Counted from the first letter of the stretch, positions 44,431 to 57,339 are shown. The stretch is DNA of 64,000 nucleotides from Rhizomys pruinosus (GCA_009823505.1 VZQC01013287.1:3105052-3169051); one strand, 5' to 3'. A program made the numbers and translations. The notes: generated by a model from the letters alone, not told the origin.

Positions 44431-45238
44431 GGTCATATAACTTATAGCTTCCTTCCATTATTCCACATAATAATTTACACAGCAGAATCCAATAATAAAT
44501 GCCTGTGGCACAGACAACAAGTTGTCTACACCATATCTCTCTTTCTTTTCTTTTTCATTAGTAATAAAATTCCATGACTACCCAGAATAAAGTCTTCCTT
44601 TCCCAACCTTCCTGAACCTAAATAATGGCCAAGCAACTAAGCTTTGACTAACAAAATATAAGTGGAAGTGTTAAGTGGCAGCTTGTAGAAAACTCTCTTG
44701 GAAGGGAGCCCACACTACCTCTTTGCTCCCTTCTTTATCCCTTTCAGCTCCCTGTTGGTGTGAATGTGGGCATTATGGCTGGAGTTTGAGAAGTTATCTT
44801 GGACTGCAAAGTAGAAACCATGTGTAGAAACTGGCATCACAGGAAGACAGCAGAGGCCGAGTCCCTGAAAACTTTGTCTACCCACTGTACCAACTCCAGA
44901 CTGTGAGTCTCTGGACTTCTTTATGTAATAGAAAAACCATTATTGCTTTGGATTTTCTATTTCTTGCCATTGAATCTAATCATAACTTATGCAATGCCAA
45001 GATACAGTAAGATTTCAAGGAGTATGACACAAAACTTCTTAGAAAGAGTGGTAGAAGAGACAAAATCTCAAGTATGGGCTAGTTCAGCCAGATGGCAAAG
45101 TGGAAAGATAGGATTCCATGTGGGAATCAGGAGGTTAACTGGGGCATTAGGGACGTGATGGTGTTTCCAAGTATGGTATGTACACAGGTCTGGACAAAAA
45201 CTGTAAAGGAGACATGGGAGATAAGGATGACAAATATA

Positions 45239-45415
45239 TGGAGCTGGAGAGATGACACAGCAGCTAAGAGCATGTGCTGCTCTTGCAGACCCAAGTTCAG
45301 TTCCCAGCACCCACACCAGGCAGTTCACAACCACCTGTAACTCTAGAGGATTCAACACCCTCTTCTGAGCTCTGAGAGCAATGCACCCATGTGCAGAGAC
45401 CCATACATAGAAATA
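45239..45415 (+). repeat. B2/B3 SINE, old
   Basis: Forward: gagctggagagatgacacag, caagttcagttcccagcacc. Confidence 0.82.
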
Positions 45416-45424
45416 CCTCGGAGA

Positions 45425-46137
45425 GATGTTCAGTCCTAGGTGACACATCTACAGTGGAATGTCTAACCTAAGGGTCATTGAACATAGTGGAACAGGGGGT
45501 GGAGAGAATACCAGTGCCTCTTAACTCTCACCGGGGAAGCTTCCTTATACAACAGAGGGCGATGCACACAGAAGGCCACAACTTGGTACATTTAAGAGAA
45601 CACAAAACCATGGAGTGTGTGTGTCCCTGGACAGGACTCCTATATTAAATCTCACCCACCCACCACTCAGGGACCTCTGTAGAAGAGGGGGTGGAAAGAC
45701 TGTAGAGCCGGGGTTGGTCCATGAACACAGGGAAGCCGAGGCTGTCAGGCCACGGGAAGCTTGCTCGTGTGAACTTGCGGCAATGGGGGCATTGTGTATA
45801 AGACCCATGCCAGCTCAGTCAGATAAGAGCCCAGGGTGGACTGAGGGAAACGGGTGGCAGGGCCTGGCCCTAGCCTGGGAACTATTGGTAACTTATTACT
45901 GCTAGGTGAGGGAGAGTAGATCTTCTTTAAGACTTCTGGATAGGCTGCCTAGTAGACTCTAGTGGATGAACTTGCACTGAAAGACATCTGGGTACAAGTG
46001 CCTGACAAGATAGGACTTAACATACATGACAGAATGCATGGGGTCTGGTGGGTGGACATGCATGGGGGAAGACGTATAAATTTGATTAAGAACTATCCTA
46101 TGAAATGCACAAAAACTCAATAAAATATCAAAGGAAA
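45425..46137 (+). mobile_element. Rodent L1 3' end
   Basis: Forward, same class as 43215-44430: tctcaccggggaagcttcct, gggtggaaagactgtagagc, ending actcaataaaatatcaaagg. Confidence 0.55.
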
Positions 46138-46912
46138 ACCTTTTTTCCAATATGGAAGCTGGACATACAGGTCTACAATTTAAGGGAGTTATAATGAATC
46201 ATTTCAGACCCTTCAACCTACAGGTAGTAACTTGTGTCAGGGTAATGGAGAAGTGAGGTAAGGGGAAGAAAATCTCAACAGAGAAAGCAGAACATGGTTT
46301 CCAAAATCATATACAGAAGAAAAGAAACCTAGAGAGAATCTGAAAAGAAGGGAGACAGTTACTGGGATCGTAGGGAAGGAAAAGAATAAAAATTGGCAAT
46401 GAGAAGTCTGTAGGCCTTTAGGTATGTTAAAGAAAGATGATATCCAGAAAATATCAGGAGACTTTGGTGACCACTTACAGAAAAATCTTGGTAGAATGTG
46501 GGAATAGACTCTGCTGTTCAAAGGGCAAGGGAGAAGGGGCAAGACTTAAATTTCTAGTCAACCTTCCATCAATGAATATTGTTCATCATCATCAATGCCA
46601 TTACAGAGATAAGAAACAGTAGTCTGAAATAGCAGACTTAAGCAGCATCTAAAATAAAATGCCAGCACTTAGTTTCAGGGTAAAGAGTTCCAAAAAAGGC
46701 TCATCACTCAGAAGAAAGATATAAAACTTGCCATCGTAGCAATGAATCCTCTGAGCATACACAACACCTTAATGAACTTCATTTAGATAAAGGAAACATT
46801 GATGGCTGTGCTGGAATAACAAGTGTCTCAACAAGCAATATGAACCTGAAAATGAATTAAAGATGGAATTTTAGTTATCTGTCTGTCAAATCCACCAAGT
46901 GCTGATACCTAC

Positions 46913-47013
46913 TCAAAATACAGTGTGAGGTCTGTGGCTAATATTGACTGCTTCAGGAGCTGCATGAGGTCACTGTAGTCCTTGGATGACAAATTAGCAA
47001 AGATGTTGTGACC
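46913..47013 (-). CDS. PDE11A: PDE11A catalytic-domain exon
   Basis: Minus-strand exon of 101 bases: 33 codons plus GA of a split Glu codon. Acceptor cattacag|GG, donor TTTTGA|gtaggt (weak but usable). It reads GHNIFANLSSKDYSDLMQLL, then KQSILATDLTLYF. The run SILATDLTLYFERR is strongly diagnostic of the PDE5/6/11 family, and the NIFANLSS start of PDE11A. The next exon (27566 end) supplies G to finish Glu. An 18.9-kb intron follows on the minus strand. Confidence 0.96.
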
Positions 47014-50000
47014 CTGTAATGAGAAGGTAGACAATCACAAGACACATCCTGAAATCTATGGTTGAAGACTGTAGGCTTTTCCTATATTAAAAAAAGAGAA
47101 CATAAAAATTAATGTTTCATAAAGGTTTTAATTTTTCATAAAGATTTTATGTGAATGTATGTATGTATGTATGTATGTATGTATGTATGTACTATGCATG
47201 CATGCCATGTGTATGTGGACGCTCTTGGAGGCCAGAGGAGGGAGTCACATCCCCTGGAGCTATAGTTGCAGGGAGCTGCCGGACGTAGGTGCTGAGAATT
47301 GAGCTCAGGTCCTTTGGACTGGACGAGTAGAAAGTGCTCTCAACCGCTGAGTCATCACTCCAGCTCAAAGCTTAATAAAGTTTTTATAAACACAAACAGA
47401 TTCCCTGGCAAACATAGCAAAGTGAGAAAAGGAATTCCTTCAGAGGAGGTCCACTGAGGAGCACCTTATCTATTCAGCCTGAAATAGAAAACTCTGAAAA
47501 TGTTTGAACTTGTGTTATTATGGATGTCTTCACGCCAACAAGTCCCTGTGACTATTTCCTATGGAAGTAGATAGTGGAGGAGTTTATGAAACATCTGGGA
47601 AACTTTCTGGCCCTAAAACAAATATTAGCTGTACTAGGAAAGGTTTAGCTGGTATTCTGAAAACATTGGTTGTGGCAAAGAGTGGCTTCAAGGAGAAGAG
47701 TCATCAGACTAGTGCTTCTCAGCGGAGCCTCTCGGAACATCTAGAACCATCGGATGACCATGGCTGGGCAGGGCACTATTAGCATTTTATGGGTGAGGTC
47801 AGGGATATAGCTAAATATCCTTCAGTGCACAGGAGATCTGCCTGCCCTGTTCTGAACCTTAAGGTGCACTTTGATGAAGTGTGCTGGATTCAACTTGGTA
47901 CAGTGAGTAAACTGTTGGGCATCTAAGGTGAATGAACAATTGTTTGGGTACAGTGGGACTCCAAAGATGATTTTTACCAAAGATAAGTTGCAATTACACT
48001 TTATTTCCATAGTCTTAGAAAGAACTGTTGTTTCCATAAACATTTGCTTGAGCACATATATGAGATACCTCACCATTTGCTTTTAGTAAAGTGGAAAGTC
48101 TTTCTGCAACATGACCAACATTTGTGAAGTCAGGAATTCATTTATCAGATTTCCATAGCATGAAATATGAACTCATAAGCACATGACCTGGGAACTGGAC
48201 CAATTTCAACCTAGTATTGAGAGCCAGAAGATAGGGAAGGAAAGTAGTAAATGACTTCCCAAGAATAAACTATTCTCCATGAGAGGTAAATTAATTTTTC
48301 AGGGATCTAGAATATCAATTAGCAATTTCTTAAAATCAAGAACCAGATGATAATCTGCTTTGCTGAGTTAATTTATTTCTTGGGTGAACCCACCACTCCT
48401 TAGACTATAGTATATTGGTTCTACCTGGGACCAGGTCCAATATTAGTAATAATTTTCAAATGTACTCTTCTAGGCCTTTAATTCAGCCTTTAAGTAGAAG
48501 ACAAAGATCTCAAGGAATGCTATGCTATAATTCTGCTCAGGTGTTTTTTTTTTCCTTGCCTGAACATCACCCCATGGATCAGTCACAAACAAGTATTCTG
48601 GAAACTAAGAAAAATTGGCTAGAAGCTTTGGAAAAATGGTCACCTGGTTCAGCAACACATCCATATCACTCACTGATGGAAAGGTGGCTGTGAGGAGTCA
48701 CAGTGAAAGTTAGCATTCGGATGAGAAAACTCACCTGAACTTACTCATGCTGATTAATTTGTGACTTGTCTTTTGCTACTTTTAGAGGACCTGGTAAACA
48801 GGACCACTTTCTGGGACAAAGGTAGTCAGATCAGCTTTAAGTAAAAAAAAAAAAATCACTTTGCATCAGTGCATTGTTGAATATGCAGACTGCCCTGAAA
48901 CACTGACTCAAGGCTTGGTTCCCAAATAAAGATGAGCCTCAAAACAGAGCCTCCCATGAATACTGCTTTTACCCTTGATTTAGGGAAATAAAGTATGCCA
49001 TTGATAAAGGAAACTCAGATATGAAGCGAGAAAGGTCTGGGGCATGGTCATCAGGCCCTCTAGCCTCTGCAGCTGTCAGTTGGAAAGTGGGACAGTAATA
49101 ACATCTACTTTCCTGACAGCAGAACAGAGGGGACATGGAGTGACACTGGGACTCAGGGTGTGTTTGCGTTGTCAGTGGTCTCTTCACTCAGAAGGACCTG
49201 GAGGAGAAGGTGGCCAATTCGTCAGGTTTACATGGACACAAATCTGAGGGAGTTGGGGTGTTTGCCATCTGTGGGTATTCTGGGGTCAGAGGCAAGAATT
49301 CATTAGACTTGCCAGTACAGAAAATAAAACAGGCTAAACCAGAGCTTGTTCTCCCTGCCTCTTCTAAAATGTGGCTTTCATATGAAAATTCAAAGAAAAA
49401 AATTCCAGAGCTACTGACAGCAGGATGCTGGCTCCTTCAGCTCCCAAGGCCCTTACAGGTGCTTTATTCACAAATGAAAACGCGGCACCTCTGCCTGACT
49501 TGCCTCAGCCTACATTCAGGGTTCGGAGCTGTGACTCTCTGTTATGGGGTTGAAGACATTGATGGTATGACAAAAGACAAGCTTTTTCAAGATAGTCTAG
49601 AGAAAGGAAAATAAAAAACAACCTCCATATGTAATGATATCATTCCAGCAAAGCAGGGCCTTAATGATAATGATAATAATTAACAGCACAGTGAGAGAAC
49701 TGACAAATAACAGGGACAGATGATCCCTTCCTGACCTAACAAAATGTCTGTATGCCTTTGTTAAATTAAAGAGATCCATTCCTGGTAAGTTAACAAGGCG
49801 GATGCCTCAGCCAGGGCAGTCACTTATGTTTTCTTTACAGAAAGAGAAAGCCCAACACTCCAATGCCTTCTAACCCCTGCCTGGTCACAGGTAGCAAAAT
49901 CAGGTGAATGCGTTAGCCCTGGGCTGTAGGGTGAGTGTCAAATGGCTCCTACCAGAAATTTTAGGTTCTTTCATCTTTTATAAGCTTCTTAATTTTTCTT

Positions 50001-50407
50001 TTTAAAGCTTGGCTTTCTCACTGTTTCTACCATCTTTTTAAATGGCTTTGAGTTTCACAAAATGGATTGTTGGGCCACCCAGTACCCGGATTAAGCCACT
50101 GTATTGGATGGCCTTCTGTGTCCTTTGAGGAAGTCAAGATGCACTCTGCTAACAAGCAGCCTGGACCTTTCACCCTGGAAGTGCATCTGTAGACCCGCCA
50201 GGCAACAACAAAGCTAAACGGGTCAGCTCAGGAAGACCCTGAACAAGGTCTTGTTCAGGCATGTGACAGGCTCAGAAATGCCACCAAGGCCTGATTTTAC
50301 TTATACACAGCTTTCGACTTCTTTGTCTCTCAGCACTGCACAAGAAGGGAGGTAGGGTTCACTTAGTGCCTCTGTCGAGGGAAGGGAAGGAGAGGTGCCC
50401 GTCTTAC
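47014..50407 (-). other. PDE11A: PDE11A intron
   Basis: 3.4-kb intron with an (ATGT)n tract and one B2/B3-like element (47140-47366). 47370-50407 has no SINE I could recognise, unusual for this window, and no visible exon. Confidence 0.75.
47140..47366 (-). repeat. (ATGT)n tract and B3-like SINE
   Basis: Nine ATGT units (47154-47191) lead into a reverse SINE: ggaggccagaggagggagtc, tcaaccgctgagtcatcact. Confidence 0.75.
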
Positions 50408-50498
50408 CTCACTCTGAAGGATCATCACAGCGTGGTTGAAATGATGGTGCTCTAAGGTCGCTGAGGTCCCGTAGAGCTGGGCCAGGGCAGAGCCGCTC
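50408..50498 (-). CDS. PDE11A: PDE11A catalytic-domain exon
   Basis: Minus-strand exon of 91 bases: G completing Lys, then 30 codons ending in phase 0. Acceptor ccttttcag|GA, donor AGTGAG|gtaaga. It reads SGSALAQLYGTSATLEHHHF, then NHAVMILQSE. The LEHHHF motif is a catalytic-domain signature of phosphodiesterases: the histidines follow the metal site and help shape the pocket. The ATLEHHH reading, rather than SIMEHHH of PDE5A, supports PDE11A. Confidence 0.96.
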
Positions 50499-50771
50499 CT
50501 GAAAAGGAACACACAGCCAAGTAAGCAGGGTCCTTCAACTTAGCCATCTCCAAGACCAGCTCGTTGGGTCAAACTATTTTTTGGCAGAGACCATGAAGAA
50601 GTACATTCTAGGGAAAGGTTTGTGGAGATCCAGAACTCTTCATGTGTCAGGATGCATACTAAAAGTACATGATGAGCGAGGCACATCTCTCCGTAGAGAG
50701 GAGATTTGATTGCGAGCCAAAGTAAAGCACATAGCAACGATACAGATCCAGATGCATTATAGACTAGTACT

Positions 50772-50823
50772 TCGGGACTGTGGGACTGCGGGACTGCGGG
50801 GCTGGGGACTGCGGGACTGCGGG
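50772..50823 (+). repeat. 10-bp tandem repeat
   Basis: About five gggactgcgg units with variants. Confidence 0.85.
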
Positions 50824-50909
50824 TCCAGAGCAAGTGCTGTGGGTGGAGACTGCCTTCTGGCTCCTGCCATCTCTGTGGGCTTCATATATATTCTGAGTAT
50901 GTGGAGCAA

Positions 50910-51066
50910 CTATCTTTTTTGTGTGTGTATTTTTGAGACAGGATCTCCCCGTAGCCCCAGCTGGCCTGGAACGCTTTGTAGACCAGGCTGTCCTTGAATT
51001 CACAGAGATCTGGCTGCCTCTGCCTTCCTAGTGCTGGGATTAAAGGCCTGTGCCACCATGCCTGGA
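50910..51066 (-). repeat. B1 SINE
   Basis: Reverse B1, ttttgagacaggatctcccc to gccaccatgcctgg. Confidence 0.9.
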
Positions 51067-51199
51067 TGAACAACTCTCTTCACCATTGCTTGGAAAGGCT
51101 TACAGTATTCTGAAGCCTCCTTTATCTACAGATACTTACAGCTTCTTGTTGGGCTTCCCCACCCAAGGTACACTACCATATCTTAGTGTAGAATTCTAG

Positions 51200-51395
51200 A
51201 GAGTTCTTTGGATTTGGAGTCAAGTCACCGTTCCTCCTTCACAAGTACTTGGCCCATTTAAGGCTCTATTCCTTTGTCTCTAAAATTATGATAGTATGTC
51301 TACCTCATCTGGTGTTTGATACTACAATAAAATATTTAAAGTGCCTGCCATAATGCCTGATATGTAGATTGAAGCCTATAGTAATTATTAATATA
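51200..51395 (+). repeat. MIR relic
   Basis: Forward order: tttggagtcaagtcaccgtt, atgatagtatgtctacctca, cataatgcctgatatgtag. Confidence 0.55.
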
Positions 51396-52389
51396 CAATT
51401 AAAACACATATGGACATTTCCATTATAAATGAACAAAATGTTCATTGATACCTGAAGGGATTATTTTGAATTATCTATAAATTTTGCTTATATAGAACAA
51501 CCCATCCCTCCACATGCCAGTTCAGTAAAGTGTTCATTCTAATGTTTAAACAGTTCATTTCTAACTGTCTCCTTGGAGTAGGGCCAGAGTGTGTTAGGGA
51601 TTAAGAGAGATGCAGAGACTCAAAGGGCAGTCCTGGGATTCTGCTGGAGCCATCTAGGTCCTTGTGTTCTCTTCTTGCTTATGGCAGGGGGCTCAGGCAT
51701 TAGAAGCACAACTTGCCTTCAACTTGCAAATACTGATGACAGACAGATCACAGCCTGTCCTGCTGGTGAGAAGAGAAAAAGCTACATCTAAGCGCAGGCA
51801 GGATTTCCAGCCCATGTTGCCCTGTCTCTCCAGTATGAGGCAACTCAAGGCCATCATCAGTTTCATGGGTTCAGAAAGCTGTGCCCTTTGAAGAGACTTG
51901 AAGCTCTCCATGTAATGAAAGAAACAGCAAGAGCAGGTTGAGTAGGGACTGTGATCACGAGGGTTAATGAAGGTGGGGACTAGAGTTCAGGCAGCTAGAT
52001 GTTATTCTCTTAAGTCTTGCCTTAATTTACTATATCACCTAATAAATGAAAAAAGTTGAAGCCAAGGTTAGTTAGGAATTAATATTTAAGGCTAGTAATC
52101 ATTTGTCTTGCCTAGAATGCATTTCCATGAAAAATGCACTCAAGTATGCCTTTGTCTTAGGTATTGAAATTTTATGTTCCTGGCATGAAATAGGTGCTTT
52201 AAAAATTACTTACTCATAGTGTGATGTCTAGAGATCATAGTTAAACTGTAAGGCTGATAGTAATAAACATGTCCACATATTTTACAATAATATTATTATT
52301 ACTAATAATAGCTATTAGTAAGTGCCTACCATGAGTAAGAAACACAATCTTTTCTTTCTTTCTTCACTACTTCATATACTACTTCCTCC

Positions 52390-52540
52390 AGTCTTGATAA
52401 CAACTACAAAATAGGTATAATTGTCACACTTCATACCAAGGAAACAGGCTAAGAGAAGTTATACAGCATTTGCAGGGTCACGTGGTTAGCTAGTATCAGT
52501 TCTAGATTTGAATCCTAATTTGTAAGCTTCTTATTCTAAC
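52390..52540 (-). repeat. MIR relic
   Basis: Reverse order: aaggaaacaggctaagagaa, gggtcacgtggttagctagt, gatttgaatcctaatt. Confidence 0.65.
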
Positions 52541-52580
52541 ATGAACATGAGAATTATACCATACATTTCTGGTTTTCCAT

Positions 52581-52820
52581 TTTTTAAATTTTATTTATTT
52601 TTGTATGTGTATGAATGTACTGTCTGCATGCAGGTTTGTGCACCCGTGTAGTGCAATGCTACGGAGGTCAGAAGAGGGTGTCAGATTACCCTGGAACTGG
52701 AGTTCTCAGGGAATTGGAGTTACAGACGGTTCTCAGCCACCATGTGGGTGCTGGGGATCGAACCCGGGTCCTCTGCAAGAGCAGTCGGCGCTCTTAACCA
52801 CTAGGCTATCTCTCCAGGCC
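52581..52820 (-). repeat. Young B2-type SINE
   Basis: Reverse copy with the internal duplication, slightly varied (ggagttctcagggaattgg), and head ctaggctatctctccaggccc; a target-like ttttccattttt lies on both sides. Confidence 0.94.
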
Positions 52821-53854
52821 CTGCTTTTCCATTTTTACATGGCTGGTTGTCGCCAATGAAAGAAGCTTTCAAAATGCAGTTCAGAATTCTACCAGCGCAG
52901 CTGTGAGCCACAGGCTCCGATCCCCTCATTAATTTCTGATAGCAAACTTGCTCAAGTACTCTTGAGTCTGGATAAGGGTCACTGATAAGAGGTCCAAAAC
53001 CTAACCTCTCTTTATGTTGGTTTGGCAGGCCCTGTAAAAGTTAAGTTAGCTAAATGACCACCAGTCACTTCACATTTTCTTTGTTCACAAAGAATCAGGA
53101 GAGGTTTCCTCCTTAACCAGCTGACACTTCCTTTAACATTTTTGTTTGTTAGCCTTAAGGGCTGTGCTGTTCCTCCAGGCTGACACTTCCTCGTAAGTGC
53201 ACTGCTGCTACACTTCTCCCTTTTCCCAAGATCCGTGTGGCTTCAGCACTGCTGTGCTTCATTCAGCAGAAGCACTTAGGGTGTTTGTGAACAACTATCT
53301 GTGGTCTGTGCCTCTTCATCATTAGATTCTCTGCTTGTTCCTTTCTGTAATTCCATCTTATGTTCTGCAGATTCAATTACAGAAAATACATAGATTTTTT
53401 TAAATTAAATTTTTATTGAATTGTTATGTGTTTAATACATAATTTTTCAACCAGTCTTAATGGCCTTTATACCTGCTTCTCTATTGGAACACTCCCTCAG
53501 GCCTCTCCATCCGGACTTTACGCATTCTGTCATTTGTGCTAGGGTCCATTGTGTCAAACCACTCTCCCATTCCCTTCCTCAGTGCCCGCTCATCCCCTGA
53601 GCTCTAGTCAGCCTACTTGGAGTCCCTTTCTTAAGAAACTCTACTGTTAAAATATGAATCCCTAAACATGTTTTGGAATTAACTTATAGCTTATTTTCAG
53701 ATGTTGTAATTTTGGTATATGTGGGAGTGTATATATGCATATTTTGGAGTAATATAAAATTAAAGGGAACAAGAACAACAAAAAAAGACTTGTTCAAAGA
53801 ACTGACCTAAACAGTAAACTTCTGCCCACAATAGTAAACTTTTGCATCAAAAAT

Positions 53855-53995
53855 TTTTTAAAAGATTGAGAAAAAGATGCAAGTTACATAGGGCAGAATG
53901 CATGAGCTCTGGTGGGCAGAAGCCATGGAAGGGGGAATGGGGTCTAAAGTAGATTAAGAAATGAATGAAATTCACAAAAGTACAATAAGAAAAGA
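53855..53995 (+). repeat. L1 3'-end tail fragment
   Basis: gcagaatgcatgagctctgg, catggaagggggaatggggt, aagtacaataaga: the same terminal segment as in 46040-46130. Confidence 0.5.
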
Positions 53996-54167
53996 AGGGC
54001 AGTTCTTCCTCACCCACTGCAATCAGTGGCCAATATTTCAAATGTGTAGATTTTACAACTGAACCACACTAATGGAATCTGAGTGCAGGAAGACATTGTT
54101 CTTCATTCATCCATTCATTCATGGTACATGTGTACATTCACCCTTCAGCCACCAAACAATGATGACT

Positions 54168-54323
54168 ATTTTTTTTTTTTGTCTTTTTGAGACAGGGTCT
54201 CCCTATTGTAGCCCCAGCTGGCCTGGACTTCACTATGTAGACCAGGCTGGCCTTGAACTCACAGAGTTCTGCTTCTGCCTCTCAGGTGCTAGGATTAAAG
54301 GCATGCACCATCATGCCTGGCTA
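54168..54323 (-). repeat. B1 SINE
   Basis: Reverse B1, gagacagggtctccctattg to catcatgcctggcta. Confidence 0.92.
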
Positions 54324-54861
54324 ATGAGTATTTTTATGCCACATTCTAACCATTGGAATTTCAGATATATAATCCATGGATCTTACCTTTGGGAGGACCA
54401 CAGTCTTTCTATATTTGTGTTGAGTTCTTTTTCTGACAAGACTTGTATTAAAAATGCTCACTTTCTTATAGGCCAAGGGCCATCTTAGCATCCAAAGGAT
54501 ACAACTGGTATTAATTCTACTCTTGAGTTTTCTTCAGTAAAGTTATCTAACAAAACATTTTGATTTCATATGGACCTCTGAGTTACACTATTAGATTTGG
54601 TCCCTGCTAGAATTTCTAAGACTGTCAGCCTGTGATGAGGATGTTTCCCACTCATGTTCGAGTTTCCCAACCACCAGATGACTCCACATGAAAAAGAAAA
54701 AAAAAAGAATTTATAAGACTGTCAAATCCTCTCAAGGATTTCTTTCCTGGCCAAGGATGACCAGGAATGATATCTGTCCCTGCTCCTACATACTGTGAAC
54801 ATAACAGGAGCGTCAAAAGCAAACACCATAGTCACAAAATGACACAACTGACAAAGACAGA

Positions 54862-54881
54862 AAGGAAGGAGGGAAGAAGGA

Positions 54882-54929
<48 letters not shown>

Positions 54930-54935
54930 AAAGAA
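54862..54935. repeat. GAAA microsatellite
   Basis: About 14 aaag units plus variant ends; pure purine on the + strand. Confidence 0.95.
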
Positions 54936-54967
54936 GTCTATGTAAGGATAAGGTTTATAAAAAATAT

Positions 54968-55105
54968 TCTATAAAGATGCAAGACATGTATGGCAGAGTG
55001 CAGGAACTCAGGTGGGGTGGGGGGCATGGAAAGGGAAGTGACTCTAAATTTGATTGAGAAATGATGTATGATGTATGGAAAAAGTTTAATAACAAAAAAT
55101 TTAAA
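54968..55105 (+). repeat. L1 3'-end tail fragment
   Basis: gatgcaagacatgtatggca, ggggcatggaaagggaagtg, ttgattgagaaatgatg: paralogous to 53855-53995. Confidence 0.5.
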
Positions 55106-55304
55106 AAATATTCTACAAAATATTATTTCTTTGAGATGCTGAATGACATAGAAGGCAGAAGTAAAAAAGTCAAATAACTTTGAGAAATGCTGGCTTCAGA
55201 AGTTCAAACTACTTATTGTAGAATTTTCCAGCACCATCGCTATATGAGAACACACACTGCTGTGGTTCTACAGGAGTGGAGCACAATATGCAGTCTTATG
55301 CATT

Positions 55305-55462
55305 TTTTTTTTTTTTTGGTCTTTTTGAGACAGGGTCTCCTTGTAGCCCCAGCTGTCCTGGAACTCACTCTGTAGACCAGGCTGGCCTTGAACTCACAAA
55401 GATCCGCCTGCCTCTGCCTCCCAAGTGCTAGGATTAAAGGCGTGTGCCACCACACCCGGCTG
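55305..55462 (-). repeat. B1 SINE, near consensus
   Basis: Reverse B1 with T tail and ccaccacacccggc end. Confidence 0.95.
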
Positions 55463-55643
55463 AGTCTTATGCATTTTTAATTGGTAATAAAGCCATTTTA
55501 AATAAAAGCTCGTGTCTTTCGTGTAATACACTTTGTATGAAGGCAAACTCCTATTTTAAATGAGAAATATGAAAAACCCTACATCAATCATATGAGGAAA
55601 ATTGACTTTTAATACCACACTTCATTTTAATTTAATTTATTTT

Positions 55644-55793
55644 ATTTTTGGTCTTTTCAAGACAGAGTCTCCCTGTAGCCTTAGCTGTCCCGGAACTCAC
55701 TCTGTAGACCAGGCTGGCCTTGAACTCACAAAGGTTTGCTTGCCTCTGCTTCCCAAGTGCTAGGATTAAAGGCGTGCACCACCATACCTGACA
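55644..55793 (-). repeat. B1 SINE with target duplication
   Basis: Reverse B1, flanked by cacacttcattttaatt just before the tail and again at 55796-55812. Confidence 0.92.
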
Positions 55794-55879
55794 TCACACT
55801 TCATTTTAATTGTCTATGGTAAATCTATCTATCATATGAGTGGCTTCAGGTACATATACTGTGACTGTGGAAATGTGGT

Positions 55880-55882
<3 letters not shown>

Positions 55883-55913
<31 letters not shown>
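55883..55913. repeat. CA microsatellite
   Basis: About 15 uninterrupted CA units. Confidence 0.95.
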
Positions 55914-55915
<2 letters not shown>

Positions 55916-57339
55916 ATGTGTGGGGAGAAGTGTGGTAATTTATATATGTGAATATGTTGTGAATTATTGATTGGGTTATCTCAAATACCAAAGTTTATTT
56001 TTGGACAAACAACACACAGGAGAAACTTATTGAAAAGTAAAAGTGAAAATTCTGTTTCTCTGAGCATTCATGGCTTTTTGCAGACACCCAAAGTGAGGGC
56101 ATAGCAAAATGCATAGTCCCTACATCCCTGCATACGCATAGTCTCTGGAAAAAAAGTGTTAATGGCAGTGTGTAGCCATGGCTTCAAGGAAACTTTAAAA
56201 CGGCAAACTATGAAAGGTAATTAGGAAATTGAGAATTGTTGGGAGGTAGTGAGGAATGGGATTAGGCTGTCACGGCAGATTAATGTGCCCCAGTATTTCA
56301 CTTCTGGGACCTGGCCGAAAGCGACAAGATGGGTTTTCATTCCCAAGAAATGAGTGTAAGAGATTATGCTAGAAATGAATAGAAGGAGTCTCCTAGGAGA
56401 ATATACTACAAAGCTGCTCTGTACTGATATTTAATCATCAGGGGCAGCTGTAATAGAGAGGGCGATGAGTGGGCAATGCTGTCCCTGGAGAAAACAGGGA
56501 AGAGCAATTTCCGAGCAGTGTGGAACTGCTGGCCTCTCTCCCTATTGATCATTCCCTGCACGCACTCCAATACTTAAAAATTAAGAATAAAATATGAAAA
56601 TGCAAAGGTTCACTTATCAGAAAGGCTAAGAGTATAAATCAAATTGTGCTCTAACCAAAGTCACACTTTTTATTGTAGAGGCATTTTGCATTTTATATAG
56701 TAATTTGTCCCTTGCTAAAAGTCTCCTTTTTTATAGTCTTATATAAAGCAAAAAAGGTACATATGCTTTGCCACATAATGACTGGAGCATTTAAATTCTG
56801 TTTTGGAATCACTTGAAAGTCTGGGATTAGGCTGTGAACAGTTTAAGAGAAGGGTTTGTTTCCTGTACTTTCCTACTTCTCCCACAGTGCCAAGCACAGG
56901 TCCTGGAACACAGAAAGCTCCCACTCAACTGAGGAATGAAGCAGGAGAAAAGAATACAGGTTTCTTCTTAGGGACTTTAAACAATGGTAGAGTCATTGAC
57001 TAAACCTTACCCTAATCGCTATGTCAAAGTCTTTTTTAGGATTCATTGTTAAAGGAAATCTTAACTGAGGTCAGGCGGTGTTGGCAATAGGGTTTTTAAT
57101 CCAAAAGTGACTTCACGACTAGATGCAAGGCTAATGGAGCATCTAAGAACTAGAAAATTGGGTGCAAGGTCACTGCTTTTGAGGAAACACACGGTACAAT
57201 CTTGGACCATAAAGAGTTGATGATGTGAGAGGAAAATGAGAAAATATCTGATGTCAGTGACCTAATACTTATCTACTAGGTATGAAAGTTGTTCAGTCTT
57301 ATACAAATGACCCAAGATTTGGGTATCTCGGTTTCTGTT

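Larger units (their letters stand above)
27567..46912 (-). other. PDE11A: PDE11A intron, the largest in the window
   Basis: 19.3-kb intron. Contents: CA repeat, B1, B2/B3, ID, MIR and L2-like relics, a perfect 124-bp tandem duplication, several rodent L1 3' ends, and the densest cluster of young B2 elements (39981-43733). 28600-30020, 32160-33420, 38480-39960 and 46140-46900 show nothing I can assign. Confidence 0.8.

Noticed and set aside
46913..47013. Extending the exon to use a more standard AG|gt donor
   Set aside because: Any shift would break the Glu codon shared with the exon at 27489-27566; the GA|gtaggt boundary is required by frame.
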